Of a stretch of 64,000 nucleotides of DNA, positions 39,341 through 47,700 are shown piece after piece. Origin of the DNA: Oceanobacillus sp. J11TS1 (lineage in GTDB: Bacteria > Bacillota > Bacilli > Bacillales > Amphibacillaceae); assembly GCF_018333215.1 (NCBI RefSeq), contig NZ_BORO01000018.1:1-64000 (forward strand). The letters are read 5' to 3'. Made by a program: the position numbers and the translations under genes. A model generated the notes under the pieces. The model did not search any database and was not told where the DNA came from. It saw only the letters and a list, made by a program, of their open reading frames with translations. Position 1 is the first letter of the stretch. Each line of letters begins with the position of its first letter.

Positions 39341-40434
39341 ATGATTATCAATCACAATATTTCCGCTCTTAATGCACATCGTCAATTGGGAGCAAACCAA
39401 AACGGAGTTCAAGGATCTCTTGAAAAGCTTTCTTCAGGACTTCAAATCAACCGTGCTGGAGATGACGCTGCAGGTCTAGCAATCTCTGAAAAAATGCGTG
39501 GACAAATTCGTGGATTAGAGCAAGCTTCTACAAACGCACAAGACGGTAAACTAGAAATGCCGCTCTAAGTAGTAATGCTTAGATGAAAACTCCGTGAACT
39601 CGGTGGAACCCCAAACCAAACTAGCAGTTGTGGATGGTGGGCAATACCGAGCCAAGCCTAGTGAATTGTAAGCAAGCTGTAGCTAGGAAGGTGTAACGAT
39701 CAGGTAGTGAGGATACATAACCAATAATCTACCCACGAGCGCGGGGCATCCTACAGGGATGAAGATATGATCTGAACTTTATGGAAACATAAAGAAGTAG
39801 TGGATTAAATGCCATTACGATAACAAATTTGATTTCTTTAATTCAAACTGCTGAAGGCGCTTTGAACGAAACGCATGATATTTTACAACGTGTTCGTGAA
39901 CTAGCTGTTAAGTCTTCTAACGATACAAATACTAATGAAGATCGTGCAGAAATTCAAAAAGAAGTAACAGCGTTATTAGACGAAGTTGACAGAATTGCGA
40001 ATCAAACTGAATTTAACACACAAAACCTTTTGGGTGGAGAGTTAGAAGTAACGTTCCATATTGGTGCGAATGAAGGACAAAACATTCAATTATCAATTGA
40101 AGCTATGGGTGCAGAAGCACTAGGTATAAAGGATATCGATCTTAGCACACAAGAAGGCGCAAATTCAGCCATTACAACTATTCAAAGTGCAATTGAGACT
40201 GTTTCTGGACAGCGTTCTGCATTAGGTGCTGTGCAAAACCGTCTTGAGCACACAATCAATAACTTAGGTACATCTGCCGAAAACTTAACAGCAGCAGAAT
40301 CTCGTATTCGCGACGTTGATATGGCAAAAGAAATGATGGAGTTCACTAAGAACAATATCCTTTCACAAGCGGCTCAGAGCATGCTGGCACAAGCAAACCA
40401 GGTTCCTCAAGGTGTACTTCAGTTGCTTCAATAA
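39341..40434 (+). CDS. hag: Flagellin, split by a group I intron
   Basis: Exons 39341-39547 (69 codons) and 39832-40434 (200 codons plus stop) join to a 269-aa flagellin, the filament subunit. Exon 1 gives the D0/D1 N-terminus ([39 protein letters not shown]), and exon 2 resumes exactly at [20 protein letters not shown] and ends in the C-terminal D0 helix ([13 protein letters not shown]). The junction falls between Gly and Ile of the near-invariant [16 protein letters not shown] segment, so neither exon lacks a residue. The protein is short because the variable D2/D3 region is absent. Unspliced RNA would give a 75-residue truncated product ending within the intron. Confidence 0.93.
39548..39831 (+). 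ncRNA. ORF-less group I self-splicing intron in flagellin (284 nt)
   Basis: The 5' exon ends in U (39547) and the intron in G (39831), as required. P1: exon CGGU (39544-39547) with GCCG (39559-39562), placing U opposite G. P10: AGAAAU (39553-39558) pairs perfectly with the 3' exon start AUUUCU (39832-39837). P2: CUAAG/CUUAG (39565-39569, 39578-39582). P7: GAUCA (39698-39702) with UGAUC (39768-39772). P8: CAUCC/GGAUG (39747-39751, 39757-39761). P9: CUUUAUG-GAAA-CAUAAAG (39777-39794), a GNRA-capped hairpin. ACCGAGCCAAGCCUAG (39647-39662) fits the Q region. There is no homing endonuclease. The subgroup looks like IA but was not modelled. Confidence 0.93.
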
Positions 40435-40446
40435 GAAAAAATTATT

Positions 40447-40475
40447 AAAAAAGATCCCTGCCGGGGTCTTTTTTT
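40447..40475 (+). terminator. Terminator of flagellin
   Basis: aaaaaagatccc (40447-40458) pairs with ggggtctttttt (40463-40474), a classic stem with T-run. Confidence 0.88.
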
Positions 40476-40509
40476 GTTTTATGATTAACTTCATAAAGTA
40501 GACTTTTTG

Positions 40510-40517
40510 TCCGATAT
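40510..40517 (+). promoter_or_regulatory. Sigma-D-like -10 element before the ATP-grasp gene
   Basis: TCCGATAT differs from GCCGATAT by one base and is followed by TATAAATAG, much like the flagellin promoter's AATAAATAAG. A TAAA at 40494 is only 12 nt upstream, 3 nt short of ideal, so the assignment is tentative. Confidence 0.4.
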
Positions 40518-40566
40518 TATAAATAGCTATTTTGTATGCTATGTAGATAGTAAAGGAGTTTTCATA

Positions 40567-43107
40567 ATGCGTAAATTAGAAGAAAAACAAATATTTCAAC
40601 TGAATAATATTATTGATACACTATTAGAAGCTACAGATCATTTTTCTAAATTGATTAAGGAAAAAGAGCTCCATCAAAGTATATTTATATTTAATTCTAT
40701 TGTAGAAGGAGTAACAACTATTGATAATTTGCTTAATAGAGCGGAAATAAAAATAGACGATATAAAAACAGAAAAAATTAATAAGCCATTATTATTCATT
40801 GCTCGGGAAATGGAAAAAAGCAATTTTTCAAAGGTATCTGAAATAACCCGTTTTTCTTTACAGCCACAATTAAGAAAACTGAAAAGGATTTTTCAGGAAA
40901 GTAATGGCGACCATTCTAATCAGAAAATAACAATTGGTGTTTATCTTGACCAGAACAATCCAAGAAAAAGCTACCCTGAAGCTAGAATTAAGGCACTTGT
41001 AGAAGAGGCGAAAAAACAAGAAGCAAACTTGTTATTTTTTTCTTCGGAAGATGTAAACTTTGAAACAGAACAAATAAAAGGTGATATGTACATAAATAAT
41101 TCATGGGAAACTGTCTTGAGCTCTTTTCCTAATGTTATTCATAATATTGGTATTACTCCGAGGGTAAGACAAACGTTAACAGAAAGAAAATTAAGACGAA
41201 AATTGCCTTTTACGAGTTTCGGTGTCGAAAATAAATTGCATCTACCTAAGAAGATGCTTCAATATTTGAAGTTTGCCGATTTATTGGTCCCTTTTAAAAT
41301 GGTTACAGATGAATCCATTGTATTGGACTTTGTAAATAAGAATGGAAGAGCCGTATTAAAACCTGTTGTAGGAAGACGAGGGTTAAACATTTATTTTATT
41401 ATAAAAAATAAAAACCATTTTATTGTTCAAGATGATACAAAGGAACTTAGATTTAATCAATCGGAATTAAAAAACTGGGTATATGAAATTGCTTTGTATA
41501 AAGGGCGCCATTACATGATTCAACAATACGTTGAAACTCGTACAAAAAATGGAGAGCCATTTGATATTCGATCCCATGTCCAAAAAAATGCAGAAGGAAA
41601 ATGGCAAATCACAAAAATATATCCACGTATTGGAAATAAAAAGAGTATACTAAGTAATATTAGCCGTGGGGGTAAAACAGGTGATTTAGAGCCGTTTTTA
41701 ATCAATGAATTTGGAGAAAAAGGAAAACAGTACAATAAAGATTTGAAACAACTATCATTAGATTTAACACAGCATTTAGATAAAATATATGGATTAGTAC
41801 TCGATGAACTAGGATTAGATATAACCATTGATAAAACAGGACGTTTCTGGCTGCATGAAGTGAATATGGGACCACAATCTACTTATCATGAGAAAGAACG
41901 TGCAGTGAATACTATTGGGTATGCAAAGTATATTGCAGAAAATGGAATTTACTTAACCAATAGCTCGCAACGATTAACTAATAAAGGGCAATTTAATGCT
42001 AGGAATACGAAATTACCTTGGATTGAGCTAAGTAAAAAAACAAGTGTTGGCATGCTTGTACCGGAACAAGGGGAAGATGAGTTAGCTATTGCTTGTGCTT
42101 ATGTAGCAAAATATGAGAATGTTGACTTCTTTTACTTTTCACCGAAGGATATAGATTACGATGAAATGTTTATCAAAGGATATTTTTATGAAGATAAAGA
42201 ATGGATTCCTAAAGTAGTCGGCTATCCAGACGTCATTTATGATCGTCTCAGATTAAGAGGGGTAAAAGGTCATAATACCGTATATGAAGAATTAGAAGGG
42301 ATTCCTTTTACCAATGAATTTTACGGGAATTCAATCAGTAAGTTAGAGGTTTATGATAAGTTAACAGAAACTAAATCAGTTGACGATGTGATTATTCCCT
42401 ATCAAAAAGTTACTAAACCACGAGATGTATTTCGTTTTATTGAAAGATATGGAACAGTTATTGTTAAACCGGAGGTGGGATCTTTTGCTAAAGGAGTACA
42501 TTTTATTCAAAAGGTTAGAATGAACGAGTACTTTGTAGTAGATGGAGATAAAGAAACCTATCATAGTGAATTTTCTTTATCAGATTATTTAAGAAGCATG
42601 ATTAAAAAAGGAACTTTTGTTGTTCAACGATATATAGAAACAAGAACGAAAGAAGGAAATCCATTTGATATAAGAGTTCATTTGATGAAGGATGGACATG
42701 GAGAGTGGTCTTTTGTTAATTGTTATCCCAGAATTGGTGTTAATTATGCCACCATTTCAAGTACTGGAAATGGCGGATATATTGGTGGATTAGAGGGATT
42801 TTTAAATAGGAATTTCAATGATAAAAAAGTAAAAATAAAGCAAAGAATAGAGGAAATATCCCTAAATATTGCTACAAGTTTCGAAATGTTATATAATAAT
42901 GAATTAAGTGAGTTAGCTCTGGATTTAGCAATAGATAAAAATACTTTTGTTTATTTAATCGAGGTCAATGTTAATAAGCCTGGTATTATTTATTATGAAT
43001 TTGAGGTAGCTAAACATGCGATTCCATATAGTGTTTATTTAGCTGAGTTTGATAAACTGGAAAGAATGGCTATTATAGAGTCAGATGTATCGACAGATAT
43101 TGAGTAA
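40567..43107 (+). CDS. Tandem YheC/YheD-type ATP-grasp protein
   Basis: 846 aa with no signal peptide or membrane segment. Residues 1-115 are a helical domain of unknown type. Module 1 (~120-475): pre-ATP-grasp, then VLKPVVGRRG with K265, QQYVETRTKNGEPFDIRSH and the metal-binding HEVN (E431, N433). Module 2 (~495-840): VKPEVGSFAKG with K634, QRYIETRTKEGNPFDIRVH and IEVN (E799, N801). Both sites look intact. B. subtilis YheC and YheD (363 and 453 aa, spore-coat associated) have one module each, so this is a fused or duplicated version. ATP-grasp enzymes ligate a carboxylate to an amine or thiol. Start 40567 follows AAAGGAG by 8 nt. Its position behind flagellin with a sigma-D-like box hints at a surface or flagellar role; no substrate is known. 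Confidence 0.82.
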   Translation: MRKLEEKQIFQLNNIIDTLLEATDHFSKLIKEKELHQSIFIFNSIVEGVTTIDNLLNRAEIKIDDIKTEKINKPLLFIAREMEKSNFSKVSEITRFSLQPQLRKLKRIFQESNGDHSNQKITIGVYLDQNNPRKSYPEARIKALVEEAKKQEANLLFFSSEDVNFETEQIKGDMYINNSWETVLSSFPNVIHNIGITPRVRQTLTERKLRRKLPFTSFGVENKLHLPKKMLQYLKFADLLVPFKMVTDESIVLDFVNKNGRAVLKPVVGRRGLNIYFIIKNKNHFIVQDDTKELRFNQSELKNWVYEIALYKGRHYMIQQYVETRTKNGEPFDIRSHVQKNAEGKWQITKIYPRIGNKKSILSNISRGGKTGDLEPFLINEFGEKGKQYNKDLKQLSLDLTQHLDKIYGLVLDELGLDITIDKTGRFWLHEVNMGPQSTYHEKERAVNTIGYAKYIAENGIYLTNSSQRLTNKGQFNARNTKLPWIELSKKTSVGMLVPEQGEDELAIACAYVAKYENVDFFYFSPKDIDYDEMFIKGYFYEDKEWIPKVVGYPDVIYDRLRLRGVKGHNTVYEELEGIPFTNEFYGNSISKLEVYDKLTETKSVDDVIIPYQKVTKPRDVFRFIERYGTVIVKPEVGSFAKGVHFIQKVRMNEYFVVDGDKETYHSEFSLSDYLRSMIKKGTFVVQRYIETRTKEGNPFDIRVHLMKDGHGEWSFVNCYPRIGVNYATISSTGNGGYIGGLEGFLNRNFNDKKVKIKQRIEEISLNIATSFEMLYNNELSELALDLAIDKNTFVYLIEVNVNKPGIIYYEFEVAKHAIPYSVYLAEFDKLERMAIIESDVSTDIE

Positions 43108-43147
43108 GTAATTTAACGATTTTAGCAGGTGTGAGTAAAAATAAATA

Positions 43148-43459
43148 GAGGCTGGGACAAAACTCCGGTAAATAAAAATGAAGGCGTTGGAGCTTATACT
43201 AATAAAGTGTAGACCCCACGCCTTTTTGACATTATTTTAGTAAACAAAAAGGACACCTTTTGATAAAACTAAAGTGACCAAACAATAATTTAGGAGGTGT
43301 GCTTATGTTTAAACATTGCACCATTAATCAAGTAGTTTTGCCGCTAGATTTAGAAATTAGATGGAAGAAAACGACACTGCCTTTGCGATCAATGAACTTG
43401 TCGATAGTATTCCGGGAGAGGCTTTCGAGATACAGAAAAAGAAGACATAAACATGAATC
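43148..43459 (+). mobile_element. IS1182-family relic: end, terminator hairpin and broken transposase start
   Basis: The end motif GAGGCTGGGACAAAACTCC (43148-43166) is followed by a terminator hairpin (aaggcgttgg 43181-43190 with ccacgcctt near 43216-43224) and, behind TAGGAGGTG, an ATG at 43305 opening MFKHCTINQVVLPLDLE, the usual IS1182 transposase N-terminus. A frameshift near 43356 then moves to another frame reading EENDTAFAINELVDSIPGEA before homology stops near 43426. Most of the transposase is deleted. From 43460 to 43847 I see no gene. Confidence 0.65.
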
Positions 43460-43847
43460 AACTTAAGAAGTAACTCTCATTCTTAAAACGTTTCGTAGAC
43501 GGGAGTTGCTTTCTAAGATGTTTCATTGCTGATACGGGTCGGTGATGATTTTTCAGTACTCCTTATACCTTATCAAAAAATAATAAAAATCAAAAACCTT
43601 TTTCAACGGCTCTATATCCTTACTAAATCAGCCAATCCACCCAAACAAGTATATTCAATTTAAATAGTGAGAGGGTGCTCTTTTCAGTGTATTTCTGTGA
43701 AAGCGAATTATTATGAGTTTTACACAATAAGATTCACAGGTGGCTGCTGATGTCTATAAAAAGATGCTATGCAGCACGGCTTATGATAAAATTTTATATA
43801 ATGTCTAGCCAATTAAGGCTAATTGTTGCTCATTTAATTCGTTCAAA

Positions 43848-44165
43848 CAAATAATCATATTAAACAATAATGGGGTGTTGGAGATGGGAAATAAAATTCA
43901 ATTATTAAATCCTGCCCCTTCCAAAAAAGGTGCGGTAATTGATCATTGTAACTCTTAATGTTTGAGTAAGAGCAGTTTTTTCTTTTGCACGTTTTGAATA
44001 CTTGAGTCCAACATAAGTTTTCATACACTGCCACGAATTAATCTATTATCCTGCAGACTGTTATTACCATTATTTCATTCATTTTTAAAATTCCACTTAA
44101 TACTAGGATACTTACCTCCCATAGAGCCCCTTCCTTCTTAAACCTTCCAGAATAATTTAATTTAC
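43848..44165 (+). repeat. Segmental duplication, copy A (internally deleted)
   Basis: 43848-43947 matches 45277-45376 and 43970-44165 matches 45760-45938 at roughly 80% or more by eye. Between the two matching blocks copy A lacks about 360 bp that copy B has, including most of the small gene at 45313. The pair flanks the IS200 fragment and the Uma2 gene. Confidence 0.8.
43884..43958 (+). pseudogene. Truncated copy of the 45313 gene
   Basis: Reads MGNKIQLLNPAPSKKGAVID and then diverges to a stop after 24 residues. It equals the first ~21 residues of the 96-aa protein at 45313-45603, with the same upstream sequence and ribosome site. The remainder was lost by the deletion in duplication copy A. 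Confidence 0.75.
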
Positions 44166-44184
44166 AAATGCGTGGTCTAACTTC

Positions 44185-44200
44185 ACCGTCTTTAGACGGT
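44185..44200. repeat. Small perfect hairpin beside the IS200 fragment
   Basis: ACCGTC-TTTA-GACGGT. Subterminal hairpins of this size are the recognition ends of IS200/IS605 elements. It lies 14 nt before the truncated TnpA frame, so it may be an element end brought there by rearrangement. Confidence 0.35.
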
Positions 44201-44213
44201 ATCCGCTTCCCTA

Positions 44214-44432
44214 AGCATCGCCCCGAGTAAAATCATGCAATATCTAAAAGGAAGATCATCAAGGTTATTACAGGATGAATTTCCAGAACTAAAAAGATAT
44301 TGGGGACAGCATTTATGGGAAAGAGGTTACTTCTGCTCCACAGTTGGAACAGTAACGGAAGAGATAATAAGAAATTATATAGCTAATCAATTCAATGAAA
44401 ACAAAGAGGATATATTCAAAATTGAAAAATGA
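44214..44432 (+). pseudogene. tnpA: IS200/IS605-family TnpA, C-terminal fragment
   Basis: About 72 residues starting SIAPSKIMQYLKGRSSRLL and continuing PELKRYWGQHLWERGYFCST and VTEEIIRNYIANQ, which is the C-terminal half of Y1 (HUH) transposases of the IS200/IS605 type. The helix before YIANQ would normally follow the catalytic Tyr region, while the N-terminal half with the HUH motif is missing. No tnpB or omega RNA follows. A dead fragment. Confidence 0.8.
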
Positions 44433-44549
44433 GTTCAGTCCTATTTTGAATACACTTCAGCTTAAGGACTTTGAGCAGGACCAATGAAATATTTGATCAA
44501 ATGTAAGTATCTGGAATAATTTACTAAAAGGTTAAAGGTGGCTAAACTT

Positions 44550-45119
44550 ATGAGCATTCCACCATATGATAAGAAACTTTCCTATTCAGATTATTTAGGT
44601 TGGTCTAATGATGAACCAATAGAAATTATCGATGGAATTCCATATAGCATGTCTCTTGCACCATCAACGAAACATCAACAAGTATCAATGAACTTATCTT
44701 ATCAGCTGATGGACTTTTTTAAAGCAAAAGAATGCCAGGTATTTGCAGCGCCATTCGATGTTCGGCTTTTCTCTGAAGGGAAAGATGCCAATGACGTTTT
44801 TAATGTTGTCCAGCCAGATCTTTCTGTGATTTGTGATAAAAATAAACTAGATGATAAAGGCTGTGCCGGTTTACCTGACTTGATCGTCGAAATTCTATCA
44901 CCTTCTAGTGCAAAAATGGATAAAATGATGAAACGTAATTTATATGAGAAGGCGCTTGTAAAGGAATATTGGATAGTCGATCCGCAAAATGAACTTATTG
45001 AAGTTTATTCTTTAGATAATCATGACCTATATAGAAAGCCACTTTTCTATTCAGGGGAAGATACGCTGGAATCAATTTGTTTTAAGGGATTAAAGCTGGG
45101 TGTGGATAAGATATTTTAA
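44550..45119 (+). CDS. Uma2-family (DUF820) endonuclease-like protein
   Basis: 189 aa. Matches the Uma2/DUF820 PD-(D/E)XK-like fold: EIIDGIPYSMS near residue 24, VVQPDLSVIC near residue 90, LPDLIVEILSPSSAKMD near residue 110 and the NLYEKALVKEYWIVDPQNELIEVY block after it. The acidic residues of PD and E-I-L-S plus the later Lys are in place. Such proteins are abundant in cyanobacteria and scattered in Firmicutes, often near mobile DNA, and their biological role is unproven. ATG 44550 has AAAGGTGG 8 nt upstream. The mobile-element setting suggests recent transfer. Confidence 0.8.
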   Translation: MSIPPYDKKLSYSDYLGWSNDEPIEIIDGIPYSMSLAPSTKHQQVSMNLSYQLMDFFKAKECQVFAAPFDVRLFSEGKDANDVFNVVQPDLSVICDKNKLDDKGCAGLPDLIVEILSPSSAKMDKMMKRNLYEKALVKEYWIVDPQNELIEVYSLDNHDLYRKPLFYSGEDTLESICFKGLKLGVDKIF

Positions 45120-45225
45120 ATGAATATATAAAAAACTGGAGATGGGATAGCATTTTGTTAAGAAAAATTTTACATTTATACTGTGAAGTGAATGTGTGCA
45201 AAAAATACACGGGTAGATTGGCTAA

Positions 45226-45275
45226 AGAAGCAGCTCTCATCCTTGCAGTGATTGCAGAGGCAGGGGCTGCTTTTA
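45226..45275 (+). terminator. Terminator-like hairpin after the Uma2 gene
   Basis: aagcagc (45227-45233) pairs with gctgctttt (45266-45274) around a long loop, ending in Ts. Confidence 0.4.
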
Positions 45276-45276
45276 A

Positions 45277-45938
45277 TAAATAATCGTATTAAACAATAAC
45301 GGGGTGTTAGAGATGGAGAATAAAATTCAACTATTAAATCCTGACCCTTCCAAAAAAGGTGCAGTAATAGATCATTATAAGTATGAAATAGTAAAAGAAA
45401 CCATATTAAACATTATCGACGAAAGGGGTACAATTGCTTTTAAGGAATTAATGGGTGAAGTGGCACATCAACTATCCACTAGTTTTGATGGTTCTCCATC
45501 CTGGTACTGTACTGCGGTTAAGTTGGATTTAGAGGCAAGGGGTATAATCAAACGTATGGAAGGTTCAAAACCACAAAAGCTTCAAATGGCTGAGGAAAAA
45601 TGATGTTCAACTGATTTGGTTCATAAACCGAATCCTATTTTCATATTTGCTGTCGGGAGTAATCATGAACCTAGTACGCTCTCTTTAGAGATTTGGATTG
45701 CTCATCAATCAGAACAACTATAAAACAGTTATAACAATTGTTTCTTTAATACTCTTAGCAGTTTTTTCTTGTGCACATTTTTAATACCTGAGCCCAACAG
45801 AAGTGCTTATGTACTGCCATGAATTAATTTTTTATCTTGCAGAAGGTTATTTCATTCATTTACAAAATTCCACGTAATACTAGGATACTTACCTCAGAGC
45901 CCCCTTCTTCAACCTTCCAGAATAATTTAATCTATTCT
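45277..45938 (+). repeat. Segmental duplication, copy B (complete)
   Basis: Full version of the segment partly repeated at 43848-44165. It holds the 96-aa gene and about 330 nt of downstream non-coding DNA. Confidence 0.8.
45313..45603 (+). CDS. Small DUF6958-like protein, winged-helix-like
   Basis: 96-aa cytosolic protein. ENKIQLLNPDPSKKG at the start and DGSPSWYCTAVKLDLEARG near the end suggest the DUF6958 family; the predicted helix-helix-helix-strand order resembles a winged helix (EIVKETILNIIDERGTIAFK..., then a recognition-like helix and IIKRMEG wing). No function is known to me. It is the complete copy of the truncated gene at 43884 and belongs to duplication copy B. ATG 45313 is preferred over a GTG three codons upstream because GGGGTG precedes it by 6 nt. 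Confidence 0.65.
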   Translation: MENKIQLLNPDPSKKGAVIDHYKYEIVKETILNIIDERGTIAFKELMGEVAHQLSTSFDGSPSWYCTAVKLDLEARGIIKRMEGSKPQKLQMAEEK

Positions 45939-46013
45939 CCAAAGAATCAAAAATCATATCAAACAATAGACGCTTATAATACAATAAGAATATATAAACA
46001 GACAAGTCTATCT
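45604..46013. other. Non-coding tail of the duplication and possible promoter
   Basis: No supported gene. TATAAT at 45975-45980 lies 40 nt before the ribosome site of the AraC-type gene and is a likely -10 box, but no good -35 is present. Confidence 0.4.
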
Positions 46014-46029
46014 AAGGGAGGTCTTTATC

Positions 46030-47484
46030 ATCTATAAACTATTCATAGCTGATCGCGATCGAGAGGAACTTGAGGGCATTCGTTGGTTACTGTCCAAATA
46101 TTCATTTCCAATAACGGATATTAGCTTGGCTGATCAAGTAACTGAAGTTCTAACAACCCTTGAAAATGAACTTCCTGATATTTTGTGTATGGAATTAGAC
46201 ATGGTACCCGCGGAGAAGTGGGAGATGGTTAAATCATTTATTCACCGTTATGCGGGGCAGGTTATCGCAATTACTGCAGAGGCTACATTTGAGCGGGCAA
46301 TGCAGGCGATGTCTATGAAGGCTGTGGATTTGTGGGTGAAGCCGATTTCTCCTTCGCGTGTGAAGCATTCCTTACAACAGGCTATTGGAAATCTATCAGC
46401 GGTTAGTGAGCGAGGTGCTGACACAGAATCCGGACATGATATTCGATATGAGGCTTTATTTAGGCATGATGATGCTCCTTTTTCTTACCCGGTATATTTA
46501 GTGGAGGCTGAACAGCGGGAAACTCTGGACGATTTACGGGCTTTTATCGATCAATTTGATTTTGATTATAAGCCATTGGTATTTCCAACTCCTGATTGCT
46601 TTGTTCTCGTGTTTCAACATGATTTCCCCTCCCCTTTAAAACAAGCACAGCGGTTTTTAAGAGAATGGGGGCATGCGGAAGGAAATTCTATTGCGATGGT
46701 TGTACATACAGGGAGTGCCGATTCGCTTCATCAAATTTATATGAAATTGCTTCGGATGATGGAAACAACTTTTTTTACAGGTTACAAGCAAGTGTTGAAT
46801 GCAGAAGATATACAGGATTGGATAGATATCGATCCTTTCTTGACAGTGGAAGAGCAAAGAAATTGGGTCTATATGCTAGATGAAGGGCAAGGGGACAAGC
46901 TGAAAACGTGGTTGTATGAGGAATTTTTTGATCTGCAATCGCCATATCCTGAGCCGGGCCTGCTCCGTACGCGCTTAACAAGTATTCTTGCGCAGATACG
47001 CCGGTTTATGTTTCGAAAAGGGCTGAAAAATAAAGATAGTGAAGCTTATTATAAACGAATATTTGAAAGTATATTATATAGTCCTGTTCTTTACCGGATC
47101 GTTCAAGAACTTATTTTGTTTATTCGTTATTTATTTCAATTGGTTAAAGAGCAAAACATATATGCGAAGGCAGATGTCATTGAAGCGGCAATTAATTATA
47201 TGGAAAATCACTATAACGATACAAATCTATCGCTGACAGAAGTAGCTGCACATGTTGGCCGCAGCCCGTCGCACCTGAGTCATATTCTAGCCAAAAGGTA
47301 TCATCAATCATTTCGGGATATGTTGACTTATATTCGATTGCAAAAAGCGAAAGAATTGCTTGGGTCAACAGATGAGCCCATTCAAAATATTGCCGTCGCT
47401 GTTGGTTTTCGCAATCCGAATTATTTCAGCCGGGTGTTTAAATCGCATACGGGAGTGACTCCACGCGGATGGAGGGGGCAATAA
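46030..47484 (+). CDS. AraC-type regulator with degenerate receiver domain
   Basis: Frame open from 45988. Residues 1-115 (counted from the ATC at 46030) form a receiver: YKLFIADRDREELEGIRWLL, Glu55 where the phospho-accepting Asp should be (PDILCMELDM), and conserved Lys104 (LWVKPIS). Residues ~130-370 are a YesN-like linker, and 385-484 a double-HTH AraC domain (SLTEVAAHVGRSPSHLSHIL, GFRNPNYFSRVFKSHTGVTP). AAGGGAGG at 46014 sits ideally for ATC 46030, but no ATG/GTG/TTG exists there; the first canonical start, TTG 46126, would remove a third of the receiver and has no ribosome site. There is no partner kinase. It lies just upstream of hutU and may control histidine use. Confidence 0.75.
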   Translation: MYKLFIADRDREELEGIRWLLSKYSFPITDISLADQVTEVLTTLENELPDILCMELDMVPAEKWEMVKSFIHRYAGQVIAITAEATFERAMQAMSMKAVDLWVKPISPSRVKHSLQQAIGNLSAVSERGADTESGHDIRYEALFRHDDAPFSYPVYLVEAEQRETLDDLRAFIDQFDFDYKPLVFPTPDCFVLVFQHDFPSPLKQAQRFLREWGHAEGNSIAMVVHTGSADSLHQIYMKLLRMMETTFFTGYKQVLNAEDIQDWIDIDPFLTVEEQRNWVYMLDEGQGDKLKTWLYEEFFDLQSPYPEPGLLRTRLTSILAQIRRFMFRKGLKNKDSEAYYKRIFESILYSPVLYRIVQELILFIRYLFQLVKEQNIYAKADVIEAAINYMENHYNDTNLSLTEVAAHVGRSPSHLSHILAKRYHQSFRDMLTYIRLQKAKELLGSTDEPIQNIAVAVGFRNPNYFSRVFKSHTGVTPRGWRGQ

Positions 47485-47535
47485 ATGCTAGGACTATTCA
47501 TAGATAGGAAGAAAAACGGGAATAACCGTTTATTT

Positions 47536-47580
47536 TTATCATAATCAAATATTATTACTATAAAATGTAAGCGTTTTACA
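47536..47580 (+). promoter_or_regulatory. Putative hutU promoter with cre-like site
   Basis: TTATCA (47536-47541), 17 nt, TATAAA (47559-47564), then TGTAAGCGTTTTACA (47566-47580), which is a cre with one extra T. Placed over the start site it would allow CcpA repression, as known for B. subtilis hut. Confidence 0.5.
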
Positions 47581-47700
47581 TGTTGCGTTATCCTAATCTG
47601 TCATTTTTATCACTTTTCGAAAGCGGGTTATCTATATTCCGCGGGCCCTTGTTGATAAAATAAGAATTATCAGAAGAGATAAACAGGGAGTGAATAAAGG

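Noticed and set aside
39548-39831. Simple frameshift or IS insertion as explanation for the split flagellin
   Set aside because: No transposase, no terminal repeats, no target duplication; exon ends match to the codon and the guide sequence pairs with both exons.
45837-46037. 66-aa frame before the AraC-type gene
   Set aside because: Lies in the non-coding tail shared with duplication copy A, with no ribosome site and no homology.
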